DNA of 64,000 nucleotides from Halomonas zincidurans B6 (GCF_000731955.1 NZ_JNCK01000001.1:3472001-3536000), one strand, 5' to 3'. Positions 8,434-16,962 are shown, numbered from the stretch's first letter. The notes: generated from the sequence alone by a model not told the origin. Made by a program: numbers and translations.

Positions 8434-10301
8434 TGTTGTGGTCGCTGGGAGGATTGCCGATAGGTGCGGCGGCGCTGCTTTATCTGAGTGGCGCGCGGCT
8501 GGGGCGCGGCGCGCTGACATCCGCGGCGGCGCTGACCATGCTGGCCACGCTGGGGCTGGCGGCGCTCGCCCTGGCCGGCGACTGGGGCGAGACGAGCTAT
8601 CGCTGGAGCGAGGCGCTGATGCTGACCCTGGCGCCGTCGCGCGCCGCGGCGGTGTTCACCCTGGCGGTACCGCTGATTGCATTGCCGATCATCGTCTACG
8701 CGGGTTGCCACGAGCTTCCGCCGGGTAAGGCCGGCCGTGACGGTACCCGGCTGATGACGCTGATCATTGCCTTCGTCGGCACCATGCAATGGCTGGTACT
8801 GGCTGATGATCTGCTGACGCTGCTGATCGCCTGGGAGCTGATCGGTGCCTGTTCGTGGGCGCTGATCGGTCACCGCTGGGGCGAGGCGGGAGTGACTCGC
8901 AAGGCGCTGACGGCCTTCGTGACCACGCGCTTCGGCGATCTGGGACTGTACCTGGCCGCCATGGCGGTGTTCGCCGGCAGCGGCGGCTTCGGCTACGCGG
9001 ACCTTGCCACGCTCGACGGTCCGCTGCTGAACGTTGCGGTGGCGGGGATCGTGCTGGCAGCGGCCGCCAAGTCGGCGCAGCTGCCGTTTTCGGCCTGGCT
9101 GTTCGCCGCCATGGCCGGGCCGGTGCCGGTTTCGGCGCTGCTGCACGCAGCGACCCTGTTGGCCGCCGGTACCTTCCTGCTGGCGCGTTTGCAGCCGACC
9201 CTCGACGGCGTGGCCTGGTTCGCTCCGCTGGTCGTTGCGATCGGTCTGGCCACCGCGCTGGCGGGCGCCGTGACGGCGATGCATCAGGGCCATGCCAAGA
9301 AGCTGCTGGCGGCCTCGACCTCGTCGCAGTACGGGCTGATGTGGCTGGCGATCGGTGCCGGCTTTCCGGCGGTCGCGCTGGTGCACTTCGTCGCCCATGC
9401 CTTCATGAAAGCCGGGTTGTTTCTGTCCGCCGGGCTCGCCGCCAAGGAGTCCGGCGGCTATGCGTTGGCCGACATGCGCCTTGGCCGCCGGCTGCCGGGC
9501 GTCGCCGCGACCACGCTGATCCTGAGTCTGGCGCTGGCCGGGATGATTCCGCTGGGCTCGGCCTGGAGCAAGGAGCAGATCGCCTCGGCGGCGGGTCAGC
9601 AAGCGCTCTGGCTGGCTCTGGCGGTGGCCCTGGTCGGCGGGCTGGGCGCGCTCTACGCGACCCGTTTCCAGCGCCTGGCCTATGGCCGTGCCGATCGCCG
9701 GACACGCGATCGCCTGCCGTCGTCGACGTCTCCCACCCGCGGCGAGCTCGCCGCGTTGCACAGCCTGGCGATCGGCACGCTGTTGCTGTCGGTATTGTGG
9801 TGGCCGCCGGCGCGCCAGGTCGTTGCCGGCTGGCTGGCGACCCAGTGGCCGCCCAGCCACACGTGGTTGCTGCTGGTGTCGCTGGCGCTGGTGCTGGCAG
9901 GGATCGCCGCCGGCTGGTGGATGACTCGCCCCGGCCATCGGGTCGAGCCGGCCACGGCCGGCCAGGCGGTCATCGCCGAGTGGTTCGGCCTGAGCGCGCT
10001 GCTCGAGCGCGTGGCGGTCGCGGTGGCCGCGCTCGCCCGACACCTGGCGCGCTTCGATGACGCCGGGGTCGATGCCGGCCTGCACGCTTCGGCGCGTGTC
10101 GCCGAGGGCCTGGCACGGCTCAATGCGCAGCGTGGCGAGGCGTTCGCCGACGGCCTGCCCGGCGGCCTGGGCCGGTTGACCGACTGGGGCGGCGCGTGGG
10201 CGCGCCGTGCCCAGAGCGGCCAGACCCACCACTACTACAGCACCATCGTCATCGGTGTCGTGCTGATCCTGAGCTTGCTGGTGATAGGAGGCCTGCTGTG
10301 A
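8433..10301 (+). CDS. complex I antiporter-like subunit NuoL-like
   Basis: 622-residue polytopic membrane protein homologous to NuoL/ND5 and MrpA/DabB-type proteins. Key channel residues are kept: Glu135 in LLIAWELIGACSWALIG and Lys213 in AAAKSAQLPFSAWLFAAMAG, followed by PVPVSALLHAATLLAAG. The C-terminal third contains a long stretch compatible with the lateral amphipathic helix and a final anchoring helix (TIVIGVVLILSLLVIGGLL). The start overlaps the nuoK-like stop. NuoL homologues also serve in Na+/H+ antiporters and inorganic-carbon pumps, so the translocated ion is open. Confidence 0.9.
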   Translation: MLWSLGGLPIGAAALLYLSGARLGRGALTSAAALTMLATLGLAALALAGDWGETSYRWSEALMLTLAPSRAAAVFTLAVPLIALPIIVYAGCHELPPGKAGRDGTRLMTLIIAFVGTMQWLVLADDLLTLLIAWELIGACSWALIGHRWGEAGVTRKALTAFVTTRFGDLGLYLAAMAVFAGSGGFGYADLATLDGPLLNVAVAGIVLAAAAKSAQLPFSAWLFAAMAGPVPVSALLHAATLLAAGTFLLARLQPTLDGVAWFAPLVVAIGLATALAGAVTAMHQGHAKKLLAASTSSQYGLMWLAIGAGFPAVALVHFVAHAFMKAGLFLSAGLAAKESGGYALADMRLGRRLPGVAATTLILSLALAGMIPLGSAWSKEQIASAAGQQALWLALAVALVGGLGALYATRFQRLAYGRADRRTRDRLPSSTSPTRGELAALHSLAIGTLLLSVLWWPPARQVVAGWLATQWPPSHTWLLLVSLALVLAGIAAGWWMTRPGHRVEPATAGQAVIAEWFGLSALLERVAVAVAALARHLARFDDAGVDAGLHASARVAEGLARLNAQRGEAFADGLPGGLGRLTDWGGAWARRAQSGQTHHYYSTIVIGVVLILSLLVIGGLL

Positions 10302-11782
10302 TCCTGACCCTCGCCCTGGCCGTGCCCTTGTTGGGGGCGCTCGCGTTGGCCGGTTACCCGCGCTGGAGTGCCGCCCAGGCGCGGCGCATCGCCATGGGCG
10401 CCGCCGGCGCCTCGCTCGCGGCGCTGATCGTCGCCTGGCTGGGCTTTGACCCGCGGGGGCCGCAGTTCCAGTACGTCGTCGAGCTGCCCTGGGTGCCGTC
10501 GCTGGGGGTGGCCTACCGGCTCGGGGTCGACGGCATCGCGCTGGCGGTGGCAACCATGAGCGCGCTGCTGTTCAGCGCGGCGGCGATCTACCCCGTCGAT
10601 ACCCGCGGCGAGCCGAGGAGCTACTATGCCTGGCTGCTGTTCATGCAGGGCGTGTCGCTGGGGGTGTTCCTGACCCTCGACCTGCTGCTGTTCTACGTGT
10701 TCTTCGATCTCAGCCTGGTGGGGATGTTTTTCCTGATCGGCCGCTGGGGGCATGGCCAGCCGCAGCTCTCGGCGCTCAAGTTCTTCCTCTACACCTTCGC
10801 CGGGTCGCTCTTGCTGCTGCTGGCAATCATCGGCCTGTATCTCTCGCTCGAGCCGCGCAGCTTCGACATGCGCCAGCTGATCGAGCAGCAGCCGTTGGCC
10901 GGCGGCGGGCTCTACGCCGGATTGGTATTTCTGGCGCTGATGCTGGGCCTGGCGATCAAGACCCCGCTGGTGCCGCTGCACACCTGGCTGCCGCAGGCCC
11001 ATGTTGACGCCCCGGGGCCGGTCTCGGCGATTCTCGCCGGGGTGCTGCTCAAGATGGGCGTCTACGGCATGATCCGCTTGCCGCTGGCGATGATGGCCGA
11101 GACCTTCGCTCGCTACGCGCCCTGGATCGGGGCGCTGGCGCTGCTGTCGATCCTCTACGGAGCGCTGGTGGCGCTGGGCCAGCAAGACCTCAAGCGGCGC
11201 ATCGCCTACACCTCGATCAACCACATGGGCTATAGCGTGCTGGGCATTGCCGCGGCGGCCGCCTGGGTGGGCGAGCCGGCCGCGCGGCAGCTGGCGTTGG
11301 CCGGGGCTTCGCTGCAGATGGTCGTGCATGGGTTGATCACCGGCTCGCTGTTCTTGATCAGCGGCTCGTTGTGGCAACGTACCGGCGACTACCAACTGGC
11401 GCACTACGGCGGGCTGGCGTATCAGGCGCCGCTGCTCACCGGCTTCACAGTGCTGGCGGCCTTCGCCAGCCTGGGCATGCCGGGGCTGGCCGGGTTCGTC
11501 GCCGAGATCCAGGTGTTCGCCGGCACCTTGGCCGTGTATCCCTGGCTGGCGGTACTGGCGATCGTCGGCATCCTGATCACCGCAGCGCTGTACCTGGACA
11601 TGCTGCGGCGGCTGTTTTTCGGCCACCTGCCGGCCTCACTGGCCAGCTTCAGCGACCTGGGTCGTGCCGAGTGGCTGGTGCTGGGCGTGCTGTCGCTGGG
11701 CATCGTGGCGATCGGCGTCTACCCGAGCTTCGTGCTTGAGCTGCTCGAGGCGGCCTCGGCTGCACTGGTCGGGGGGCGCTGA
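10298..11782 (+). CDS. complex I antiporter-like subunit NuoM-like
   Basis: 494-residue membrane protein homologous to NuoM/ND4. Start GTG 10298 overlaps the upstream stop (GTGA) and has TAGGAGG 6 bases before it. The TM5 motif reads FYVFFDLSLVGMFFLIGRWG, so the essential glutamate (E144 in E. coli) is Asp137; the TM7 lysine is kept (Lys221 in AIKTPLVPLHTWLPQAHVD), as is the VSAILAGVLLKMGVYG block. Asp can still carry a proton, so the channel may work with altered pKa. Its stop overlaps the nuoN-like start. Confidence 0.9.
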   Translation: MILTLALAVPLLGALALAGYPRWSAAQARRIAMGAAGASLAALIVAWLGFDPRGPQFQYVVELPWVPSLGVAYRLGVDGIALAVATMSALLFSAAAIYPVDTRGEPRSYYAWLLFMQGVSLGVFLTLDLLLFYVFFDLSLVGMFFLIGRWGHGQPQLSALKFFLYTFAGSLLLLLAIIGLYLSLEPRSFDMRQLIEQQPLAGGGLYAGLVFLALMLGLAIKTPLVPLHTWLPQAHVDAPGPVSAILAGVLLKMGVYGMIRLPLAMMAETFARYAPWIGALALLSILYGALVALGQQDLKRRIAYTSINHMGYSVLGIAAAAAWVGEPAARQLALAGASLQMVVHGLITGSLFLISGSLWQRTGDYQLAHYGGLAYQAPLLTGFTVLAAFASLGMPGLAGFVAEIQVFAGTLAVYPWLAVLAIVGILITAALYLDMLRRLFFGHLPASLASFSDLGRAEWLVLGVLSLGIVAIGVYPSFVLELLEAASAALVGGR

Positions 11783-13188
11783 TGTCGGTCGGCGATCTGA
11801 TTCCCGAGCTCATCTTACTGCTGGCGGCGGTAGCGATCATGCTGTTTGCGTCCTTCGCCGCGCAGCGTCATCAAGCCTGGGCCGCCGGGCTGGCGCTGGT
11901 CGCGCTGGCGGCGGCGGGCGTGGCCAGCGTGGCGCAGTGGGGGCAGGCGCCGCAGTTGAGCTTCGCCGGCGTGTGGGCGCTGGATCGCCCGGCGATCGTC
12001 GCGAAGCTGCTGATCCTGGTCAGCGGGGCGGTGTGCGTCGGGCTGTCGCCGGATTGGCTGCGCGGCGATCGGCGTCACGGCGAATATTACGCGCTGTGCC
12101 TGTTCATGCTGCTCGGTGCGCTGATGATGGCCGCGGCCCACGACACCATGGAACTGGTGGTCGGGGTGCTGCTGACCTCGGTGGCCAGCTATCCGCTGGC
12201 GGCCTTTCACCGCGGCTGGGCGCCGGCCCTCGAGGCGGCGATGAAGTACTATCTGATCGGCGCGCTGGCCAACGCGCTGTTGGTACTCGGCGTGGTGCTG
12301 CTGTTCGGGCTGGTCGGTGACACTGGCTATGCGGCCACCGCGGCGGCGCTGGCGGCCGGGGTCGACCCTTGGGGGCTGGTGGTGGCGGTGGCCTGCATGG
12401 TCATCGGCCTGAGCTTCAAGCTGGCGGCGTTTCCCGGTCATGCCTGGTTGCCGGACGTCGCCCAGGCCGCCCCGGCGCCGGCGGCGGCGCTGCTGACGGT
12501 GGTCCCCAAGATTGGTGCGGCGCTGGCGCTGGCGCGCTTCGTCGCGCTGTTGCCCGATGCCGTGGCCTGGCCGGCGATCGTCGCGCTGATCGCCGCTGTG
12601 ACCATGACGCTGGGCAACCTGGCGGCATTGCGCCAGCGCGATCTGCGCCGGCTGCTCGGCTGGTCGTCGGTGTCGCAGTCCGGCTATGCATTGATGGCGA
12701 TCGTGGTGCTCGACGCCGCGCCGCGTGCCCTACCGGCGCTGCTGGCGTTTCTTGTTGCTTATTCATTGGCCAATCTGGCCGCCTTCGCGGTGGTCACCCA
12801 TTGGCGCGGACGCACCGCGCTCGACGACTGCCGCGGGCTCGCTCACAGCCGGCCGCTGGCCAGTGCGGTGTTGATCGTCGCGCTGCTGTCGCTGGTGGGG
12901 ATTCCGCCGTTGGTGGGCTTCGTCGGCAAGCTGTTGCTGTTCGAGGTGACGATCGATGGCGGCTATACCTGGCTGGCCGTGCTCGCTGTGATCAATACCG
13001 TGATATCGCTCTATTACTACCTGCGCGTCGCCGCCACGCTGCTGTTCCACTCGCCCTCGGGCGAGATCGCCGTGCTGGGCCGGGCGTCCGGCTGGACGCT
13101 GGCGATGACGGCGGCGCTGCTGGTCGTCGTCAGCGTCGCGGTCCAGGCCCTGCTGGCGCCGTTGATGGGGATCGCCTTCGTGGCTTAG
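11782..13188 (+). CDS. complex I antiporter-like subunit NuoN-like
   Basis: 468-residue membrane protein homologous to NuoN/ND2, last gene of the operon. The TM5 motif corresponding to LGIELxSLPLY reads VGVLLTSVASYPLAAF, so the channel glutamate is Leu130; Glu124 lies six residues earlier. The TM7 block is normal (SFKLAAFPGHAWLPDVAQAAP with Lys213; further Lys in VVPKIGAALAL). The stop codon TAG (13186-13188) is formed by the first bases of an inverted-repeat element, which may have trimmed the original C-terminus slightly. Confidence 0.88.
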   Translation: MSVGDLIPELILLLAAVAIMLFASFAAQRHQAWAAGLALVALAAAGVASVAQWGQAPQLSFAGVWALDRPAIVAKLLILVSGAVCVGLSPDWLRGDRRHGEYYALCLFMLLGALMMAAAHDTMELVVGVLLTSVASYPLAAFHRGWAPALEAAMKYYLIGALANALLVLGVVLLFGLVGDTGYAATAAALAAGVDPWGLVVAVACMVIGLSFKLAAFPGHAWLPDVAQAAPAPAAALLTVVPKIGAALALARFVALLPDAVAWPAIVALIAAVTMTLGNLAALRQRDLRRLLGWSSVSQSGYALMAIVVLDAAPRALPALLAFLVAYSLANLAAFAVVTHWRGRTALDDCRGLAHSRPLASAVLIVALLSLVGIPPLVGFVGKLLLFEVTIDGGYTWLAVLAVINTVISLYYYLRVAATLLFHSPSGEIAVLGRASGWTLAMTAALLVVVSVAVQALLAPLMGIAFVA

Positions 13189-13337
13189 CAGCCTGTCGGA
13201 CTTGACGCTGACCTACTGCGATCGGCCCACGCCATCGGTCCGTTTCGTTACATAGCGCGCTATTCGCCAATCGATCGATCAATTTGACTCGAAACCCGTG
13301 CTTCGCATGACGATCGGCCAAACCCGACAGACTGCTA
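13186..13337. mobile_element. miniature inverted-repeat (MITE/REP-like) element
   Basis: A 152-base block starts with TAGCAGCCTGTCGGACTT and ends with the imperfect complement of it, seen on the other strand as TAGCAGTCTGTCGGGTTT (15 of 18 bases equal). The centre contains the palindrome TAGCGCGCTA (13253-13262), and inner arms also repeat GATCGGCC near both ends. There is no transposase gene. The ends resemble terminal repeats of a transposon-derived element; copy number elsewhere cannot be seen here. Confidence 0.6.
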
Positions 13338-13601
13338 GCACTGCTGGTGAAATGGGGTATGTTGGGAGCCTATGTTTTGTTATCGGCCGCTCATGATTCA
13401 CGATAATTCCCCCGACTCCGGGCTTTCTTCCTTCAGCCTCTGAGGTGCGCATCCGGGCCGTCCCGTCGGGAGTGCCGATTGTCGCGGCGCTGATCGGGTC
13501 ATTCTGTCGGGTCTTCACGCAGGTGCTGAGTGTCAGGTTGCCGTCCGGCATCTGGTGATGATCGCTCAATAACAACATCGGCCTCAAGACAAGGAGCACG
13601 C
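13338..13601 (+). other. intergenic region upstream of tarD
   Basis: 264 bases without an open frame of coding character. A short GC hairpin (GGGCCGTCCCGTCGGGAGTGC area, about 13456-13475) and the tarD ribosome site (GGAG, 13593-13596) are the only things noted; no convincing promoter hexamers were found. Confidence 0.4.
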
Positions 13602-14765
13602 ATGCGAATTACCGACATCAAGGAAGCGCGGGTCTCGATCGCCTCCGATATCGCCAATGCCTACATTTCCTTCGCCAGGATGGATGTCTCGATCCTGGCG
13701 ATCTACACCGACGCCAAGGTCGACGGCCGGCAGGTGGTGGGATACGGCTTCAACTCGAACGGGCGCTATGCCCAGAGCGGCCTGCTGCGTGAGCGCTTTT
13801 TGCCCCGCCTCGAGGAAGCCGATCCCGCCTCGCTGCTGGACGACAGCAGCCGCAACCTCGATCCGTTCAAGGTCTGGGCGACGGTGATGGCCAACGAGAA
13901 GCCGGGGGGCCATGGCGAGCGCTCGGTGGCGGTGGGGATCATCGACATGGCGATCTGGGACATCGTGGCCAAGGTCGAGAACCAGCCGTTGGCGCAGCTA
14001 CTGGCCGGGCGCTTCGGCGACGGCGAGGCGGATCGTCGCGTTTCGGTCTATGCCGCCGGCGGCTACTACCATCCCGGCAAGGAGATTCGCGGCCTTCAGG
14101 AGGAGATGCGCGACTACCTGGACATGGGCTACCTGGCCACCAAGATGAAGATCGGCGGGGTACCGCTGGACGAGGACCTGCCCCGGGTCGAGGCGGCACT
14201 CGAGGTGGTGGGCGAGGCGTCGCGCCTGGCGGTGGACGCCAACGGACGTTTCGACCTTAAGACCACGCTGGGCTTCGCCGATGGCCTGGCCCCCTACGGG
14301 GTGCGCTGGTACGAGGAGGCCGGCGATCCGCTCGATTATGCCCTGCAGCGCCAGCTGTGCGAGCACTATGCCGGCCCGACCGCCACGGGCGAGAACCTGT
14401 TCTCCCACCAGGACGTGCGCAACCTGTTGCGTCATGGCGGCATGCGCCCCGATCGCGACATCCTGCAGATGGACCCGGTGCTTTCCTACGGGCTGGTCGA
14501 ATACCTGCGGATGCTCGACGAACTGCGTATCCGCGGCTGGTCGACCCGCCAGTGCATTCCCCACGGGGGGCACCAGTTCGCCTTGAATATCGCCGCGGGC
14601 CTCAGGCTGGGCGGCAACGAGTCCTACCCGCGCGTCTTCGCGCCCTTCGGCGGCTTTGCCGATTCCACGCCGGTCGAGGACGGGCTCGTCGCCCTTCCAG
14701 ACCGGCCGGGTATCGGCTTCGAAGACAAGGCCGAACTCATGAAAGTCTTCAATGCCCATCTTTGA
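13602..14765 (+). CDS. tarD: D(-)-tartrate dehydratase, enolase superfamily
   Basis: Dehydrates D-tartrate to oxaloacetate. The 387-residue product belongs to the mandelate racemase subgroup of the enolase superfamily and matches the Bradyrhizobium TarD pattern with a one-residue offset: Lys181-x-Lys183 (TKMKIGG), metal ligands Asp212 (VDANGRFD), Glu238 (WYEEAGDPLDY) and Glu264 (ATGENLFSHQD), and His321 (IPHGGHQ). NAYISF near the N-terminus, VVGYGFNSNGRY and NEKPGGHGERSVAVG also match what I recall of that enzyme. ATG 13602 is chosen for GGAG 5 bases upstream. A remnant of a tartrate/isopropylmalate-type dehydrogenase and an AEC permease follow, suggesting a former hydroxy-acid catabolic locus. 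Confidence 0.88.
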   Translation: MRITDIKEARVSIASDIANAYISFARMDVSILAIYTDAKVDGRQVVGYGFNSNGRYAQSGLLRERFLPRLEEADPASLLDDSSRNLDPFKVWATVMANEKPGGHGERSVAVGIIDMAIWDIVAKVENQPLAQLLAGRFGDGEADRRVSVYAAGGYYHPGKEIRGLQEEMRDYLDMGYLATKMKIGGVPLDEDLPRVEAALEVVGEASRLAVDANGRFDLKTTLGFADGLAPYGVRWYEEAGDPLDYALQRQLCEHYAGPTATGENLFSHQDVRNLLRHGGMRPDRDILQMDPVLSYGLVEYLRMLDELRIRGWSTRQCIPHGGHQFALNIAAGLRLGGNESYPRVFAPFGGFADSTPVEDGLVALPDRPGIGFEDKAELMKVFNAHL

Positions 14766-14794
14766 GCGGGGCCCAATGACAAAGAATATCCAGC

Positions 14795-14893
14795 ATGTGT
14801 CAGCACAAGATCGGCGTGATTCCCGGCGACCGTATCGGTATCGAGGTCATCGAGACGGGCAGGTAGGTGCTGCAGGCCCTGGCGGCCGCCTCT
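14795..14893 (+). pseudogene. N-terminal remnant of a tartrate/isopropylmalate-type dehydrogenase
   Basis: Starting at ATG 14795, the frame reads MCQHKIGVIPGDRIGIEVIE, the hallmark N-terminus of the beta-decarboxylating dehydrogenase family (normally IAVIPGDGIGxEV). The glycine of GDGIG is Arg, a TAG stop interrupts it at 14864-14866, and in frame after the stop comes VLQALAAAS, which fits the continuing family helix. The rest of the gene is missing; the frame runs into the convergent AEC permease gene. Given tarD immediately upstream, tartrate dehydrogenase/decarboxylase is the likeliest ancestor, but LeuB-type enzymes share the motif. Confidence 0.65.
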
Positions 14894-15821
14894 ATTCCAG
14901 CCCGACCAGCACCAGCAGCGCGCCGAGGTAGGGCGGGATCAGCAGCGGCGCCGCCAGGGTCGTCAGCAGTACCGCGATGGCGCCTTTCTCGGGGCGAATG
15001 TTGAGCTCCATGGCGACCACCACCACGTTGGACGCCATCGGCACCACGCCGAGCAATAGCAGTGCCGTGGCGAGGGTGGCGTCGATGCCCACGCTGGCCT
15101 GAAGCAGTGCCACCGCGGCGACGCTGAGCAGCGGCCAGACGATATAGCGCAACGTCACGCAGGCGGCGATGAAGCGCGTATCGAATTCGCGCAGGGTCAC
15201 TCGGCCGAGCGTCATGCCGATGATCATCATGCCCAGCACGGTGTAGCAGTACTTGAAGTAGTCGAGCCCGTCGAGCAGCGCCCCGGGCAGCGGTACATCG
15301 ATCCTGCTGACCAGCAGCGCGGCGAGAAACGCATAGATCAACGGCAGCCGGGCGATGCGCGACAGGCTATGGCGCACCGAGAAGCGCCCACGGGCGCTCA
15401 GGTAGAAACCCACGGTGAACTCGAACAGGTTGATTCCCAGCAGGCAGAACAGGTACTGGGTCACCCCCTCCGGGGGCAGCAGCACCATCGCGATCGGCAG
15501 GCCGAAGTAGCCGGTATTGCCGGTGCCCGAGGAGAACGCCAGCAAGGCGCTCTCCTCGGCGGCAAAGAACGGCCGGGCCAGCCGCGCGACCAGCAGGGCG
15601 ATGGCGCTCGATAGCAGGAACAGCGCGGCGCTGAGCAACAGGTCGTCGGCACCGGGATCGCCGAGCACCAGGGCACGAAAGAAGGTCAGCGGGGCGATGA
15701 CGTAGACCAGCAGGGTGGCGATGGGGCGCGGATCGAGTGCCAGCCGGCGGGCGCACAGCCAGCCCAGAGCGACGAACGCCAGCAGCATCCATAGCGGTTG
15801 GTAGAGATCGGCGTAAGACAT
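14892..15821 (-). CDS. AEC-family permease (auxin efflux carrier type)
   Basis: 309-residue inner-membrane carrier with about ten helices; the family exports or imports organic acids such as malate or malonate. FSSGTGNTGYFGLPIAMVLL is the typical half-repeat motif, repeated more loosely near the C-terminus (LLLLGVVPMASNVVVVAMEL). The ATG at 15821 (MSYADLYQPLW) is chosen because the long in-frame extension upstream is basic, non-membranous and lies over the metF promoter region. The gene converges on the dehydrogenase remnant. Next to tarD, a dicarboxylate substrate is plausible but unproven. Confidence 0.85.
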   Translation of the reverse strand: MSYADLYQPLWMLLAFVALGWLCARRLALDPRPIATLLVYVIAPLTFFRALVLGDPGADDLLLSAALFLLSSAIALLVARLARPFFAAEESALLAFSSGTGNTGYFGLPIAMVLLPPEGVTQYLFCLLGINLFEFTVGFYLSARGRFSVRHSLSRIARLPLIYAFLAALLVSRIDVPLPGALLDGLDYFKYCYTVLGMMIIGMTLGRVTLREFDTRFIAACVTLRYIVWPLLSVAAVALLQASVGIDATLATALLLLGVVPMASNVVVVAMELNIRPEKGAIAVLLTTLAAPLLIPPYLGALLVLVGLE

Positions 15822-15931
15822 CGATGATTCCGCGGCAAAAGCGCCATCATGCCTGCTCGCCGCGCCGATTGGCAGCGCGCTGAACCGTCGCCCGAGCGCT
15901 TGCGCGCAAAAAGCAGCAACATGACTGCCAT

Positions 15932-15985
15932 TGAAGTTGCGGCGCGAAACTTTCATTGGTCCGCTTCCGGCTTGGCGGGCACAAT
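15932..15985 (+). promoter_or_regulatory. candidate metF promoter with dyad
   Basis: An imperfect dyad TGAAGTT (15932-15938) ... AACTTTCA (15948-15955) resembles a LysR-type (MetR-like) site and is followed by TTGGTC (15956-15961) and CACAAT (15980-15985) with an 18-base spacer. The start codon lies 73 bases further on. Weak evidence. Confidence 0.3.
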
Positions 15986-16058
15986 GCATTGCATCGAGTG
16001 GCCGCGCAGAGCGGCCCGCCATGCCATTACGCCGCCAGCGCTGGACAAGGGTTGACCG

Positions 16059-16898
16059 ATGAGCACACGTGAGTATCCGCTGGGCATCAGCTTCGAATTC
16101 TTTCCCCCCAACACCGACGCCGGCCGGGAAAAACTCTTGCTGGCCCGCGATGCCCTGGCCGAGCGCCGACCGCGCTTCTTCTCGGTGACCTATGGCGCCG
16201 GTGGCTCGACTCAGGCGCGTACCCACAACACGGTCAGGCAGGTCCGTGAATGCGGCATCACCACCGCGCCGCACCTGTCATGCATCGGCAGCGAGAAGGC
16301 GCAGATGCGCGAGTTGCTGAACCACTATCGTGACGACGGCATCGACAGTCTGGTGGCGTTGCGCGGCGACCTGCCGTCGGGCATGGGCGGCATCGGCGAG
16401 TTGCGCTATGCCAACGAGCTGGTCGAATTCATCCGCGCCGAGACCGGCGATCATTTCGAGATCGCCGTGGCTGCCTATCCCGAGGCGCATCCCCAGGCGC
16501 CGAGCTTCGAACACGACCTGCAGAATTTCGTGCGCAAGATGCAGGCCGGCGCCGACCTGGCGATCAGCCAGTACTTCTTCAGCGCCGACGCGTACTTCCA
16601 TTTCGTCGAGCGGGCCCGCGCGCTGGGCGTCGAGGCGCCGATCGTACCCGGCATCATGCCGATCACCAACTACACCAAGCTGGCGCGTTTCTCGGATGCC
16701 TGCGGCGCCGACATTCCGCGCTGGATACGCAAGCAGCTCGAAGCCTATGGCGACGACGGCGAGAGCATCCGGGCGTTCGGCGAGGAGGTGGTGTCGAAGC
16801 TGTGTCAGCGTCTGCTCGATGGCGGTGCGCCGGGATTGCATTTCTACACCCTCAACCAGTCGGCGGCGAGCTTGCGCATTCTCGACAATCTGGCCTGA
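16059..16898 (+). CDS. metF: 5,10-methylenetetrahydrofolate reductase
   Basis: FAD enzyme producing 5-methyl-THF, the methyl donor for homocysteine remethylation. The 279-residue product shows the family start SFEFFPPNT, then FFSVTYGAGGST, LVALRGDLP, IAVAAYPEAHPQA and ISQYFFSADAYFHFV (flavin and substrate loops of the TIM barrel), ending in LHFYTLNQS. The length fits bacterial MetF without a regulatory domain. It is functionally linked to metK and ahcY at the start of the window. A strong bidirectional terminator follows. Confidence 0.97.
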   Translation: MSTREYPLGISFEFFPPNTDAGREKLLLARDALAERRPRFFSVTYGAGGSTQARTHNTVRQVRECGITTAPHLSCIGSEKAQMRELLNHYRDDGIDSLVALRGDLPSGMGGIGELRYANELVEFIRAETGDHFEIAVAAYPEAHPQAPSFEHDLQNFVRKMQAGADLAISQYFFSADAYFHFVERARALGVEAPIVPGIMPITNYTKLARFSDACGADIPRWIRKQLEAYGDDGESIRAFGEEVVSKLCQRLLDGGAPGLHFYTLNQSAASLRILDNLA

Positions 16899-16929
16899 TC
16901 GGCTCGCGCCCTCGGTGAGGAACACCAGC

Positions 16930-16962
16930 AAAAAGCCCTACCGCATGCGGTAGGGCTTTTTT
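16930..16962. terminator. bidirectional intrinsic terminator (metF/sodA)
   Basis: AAAAAGCCCTACCGC and its complement GCGGTAGGGCTTTTT form a near-perfect 15-16 bp stem flanked by A-run and T-run; it serves the convergent metF and sodA genes. Confidence 0.92.

Noticed and set aside
8391..10553. A 720-codon minus-strand frame opposite the nuoL-like gene
   Set aside because: Gln/Arg/Gly-rich low-complexity translation typical of an antisense shadow; the plus-strand membrane protein has motifs and a fitting ribosome site.
4934..13188. Annotation as NADH-quinone oxidoreductase or as a group 4 hydrogenase
   Set aside because: No flavin, Fe-S or NiFe ligands are present in any encoded protein, and the large-subunit CxxC pairs of hydrogenases are absent.
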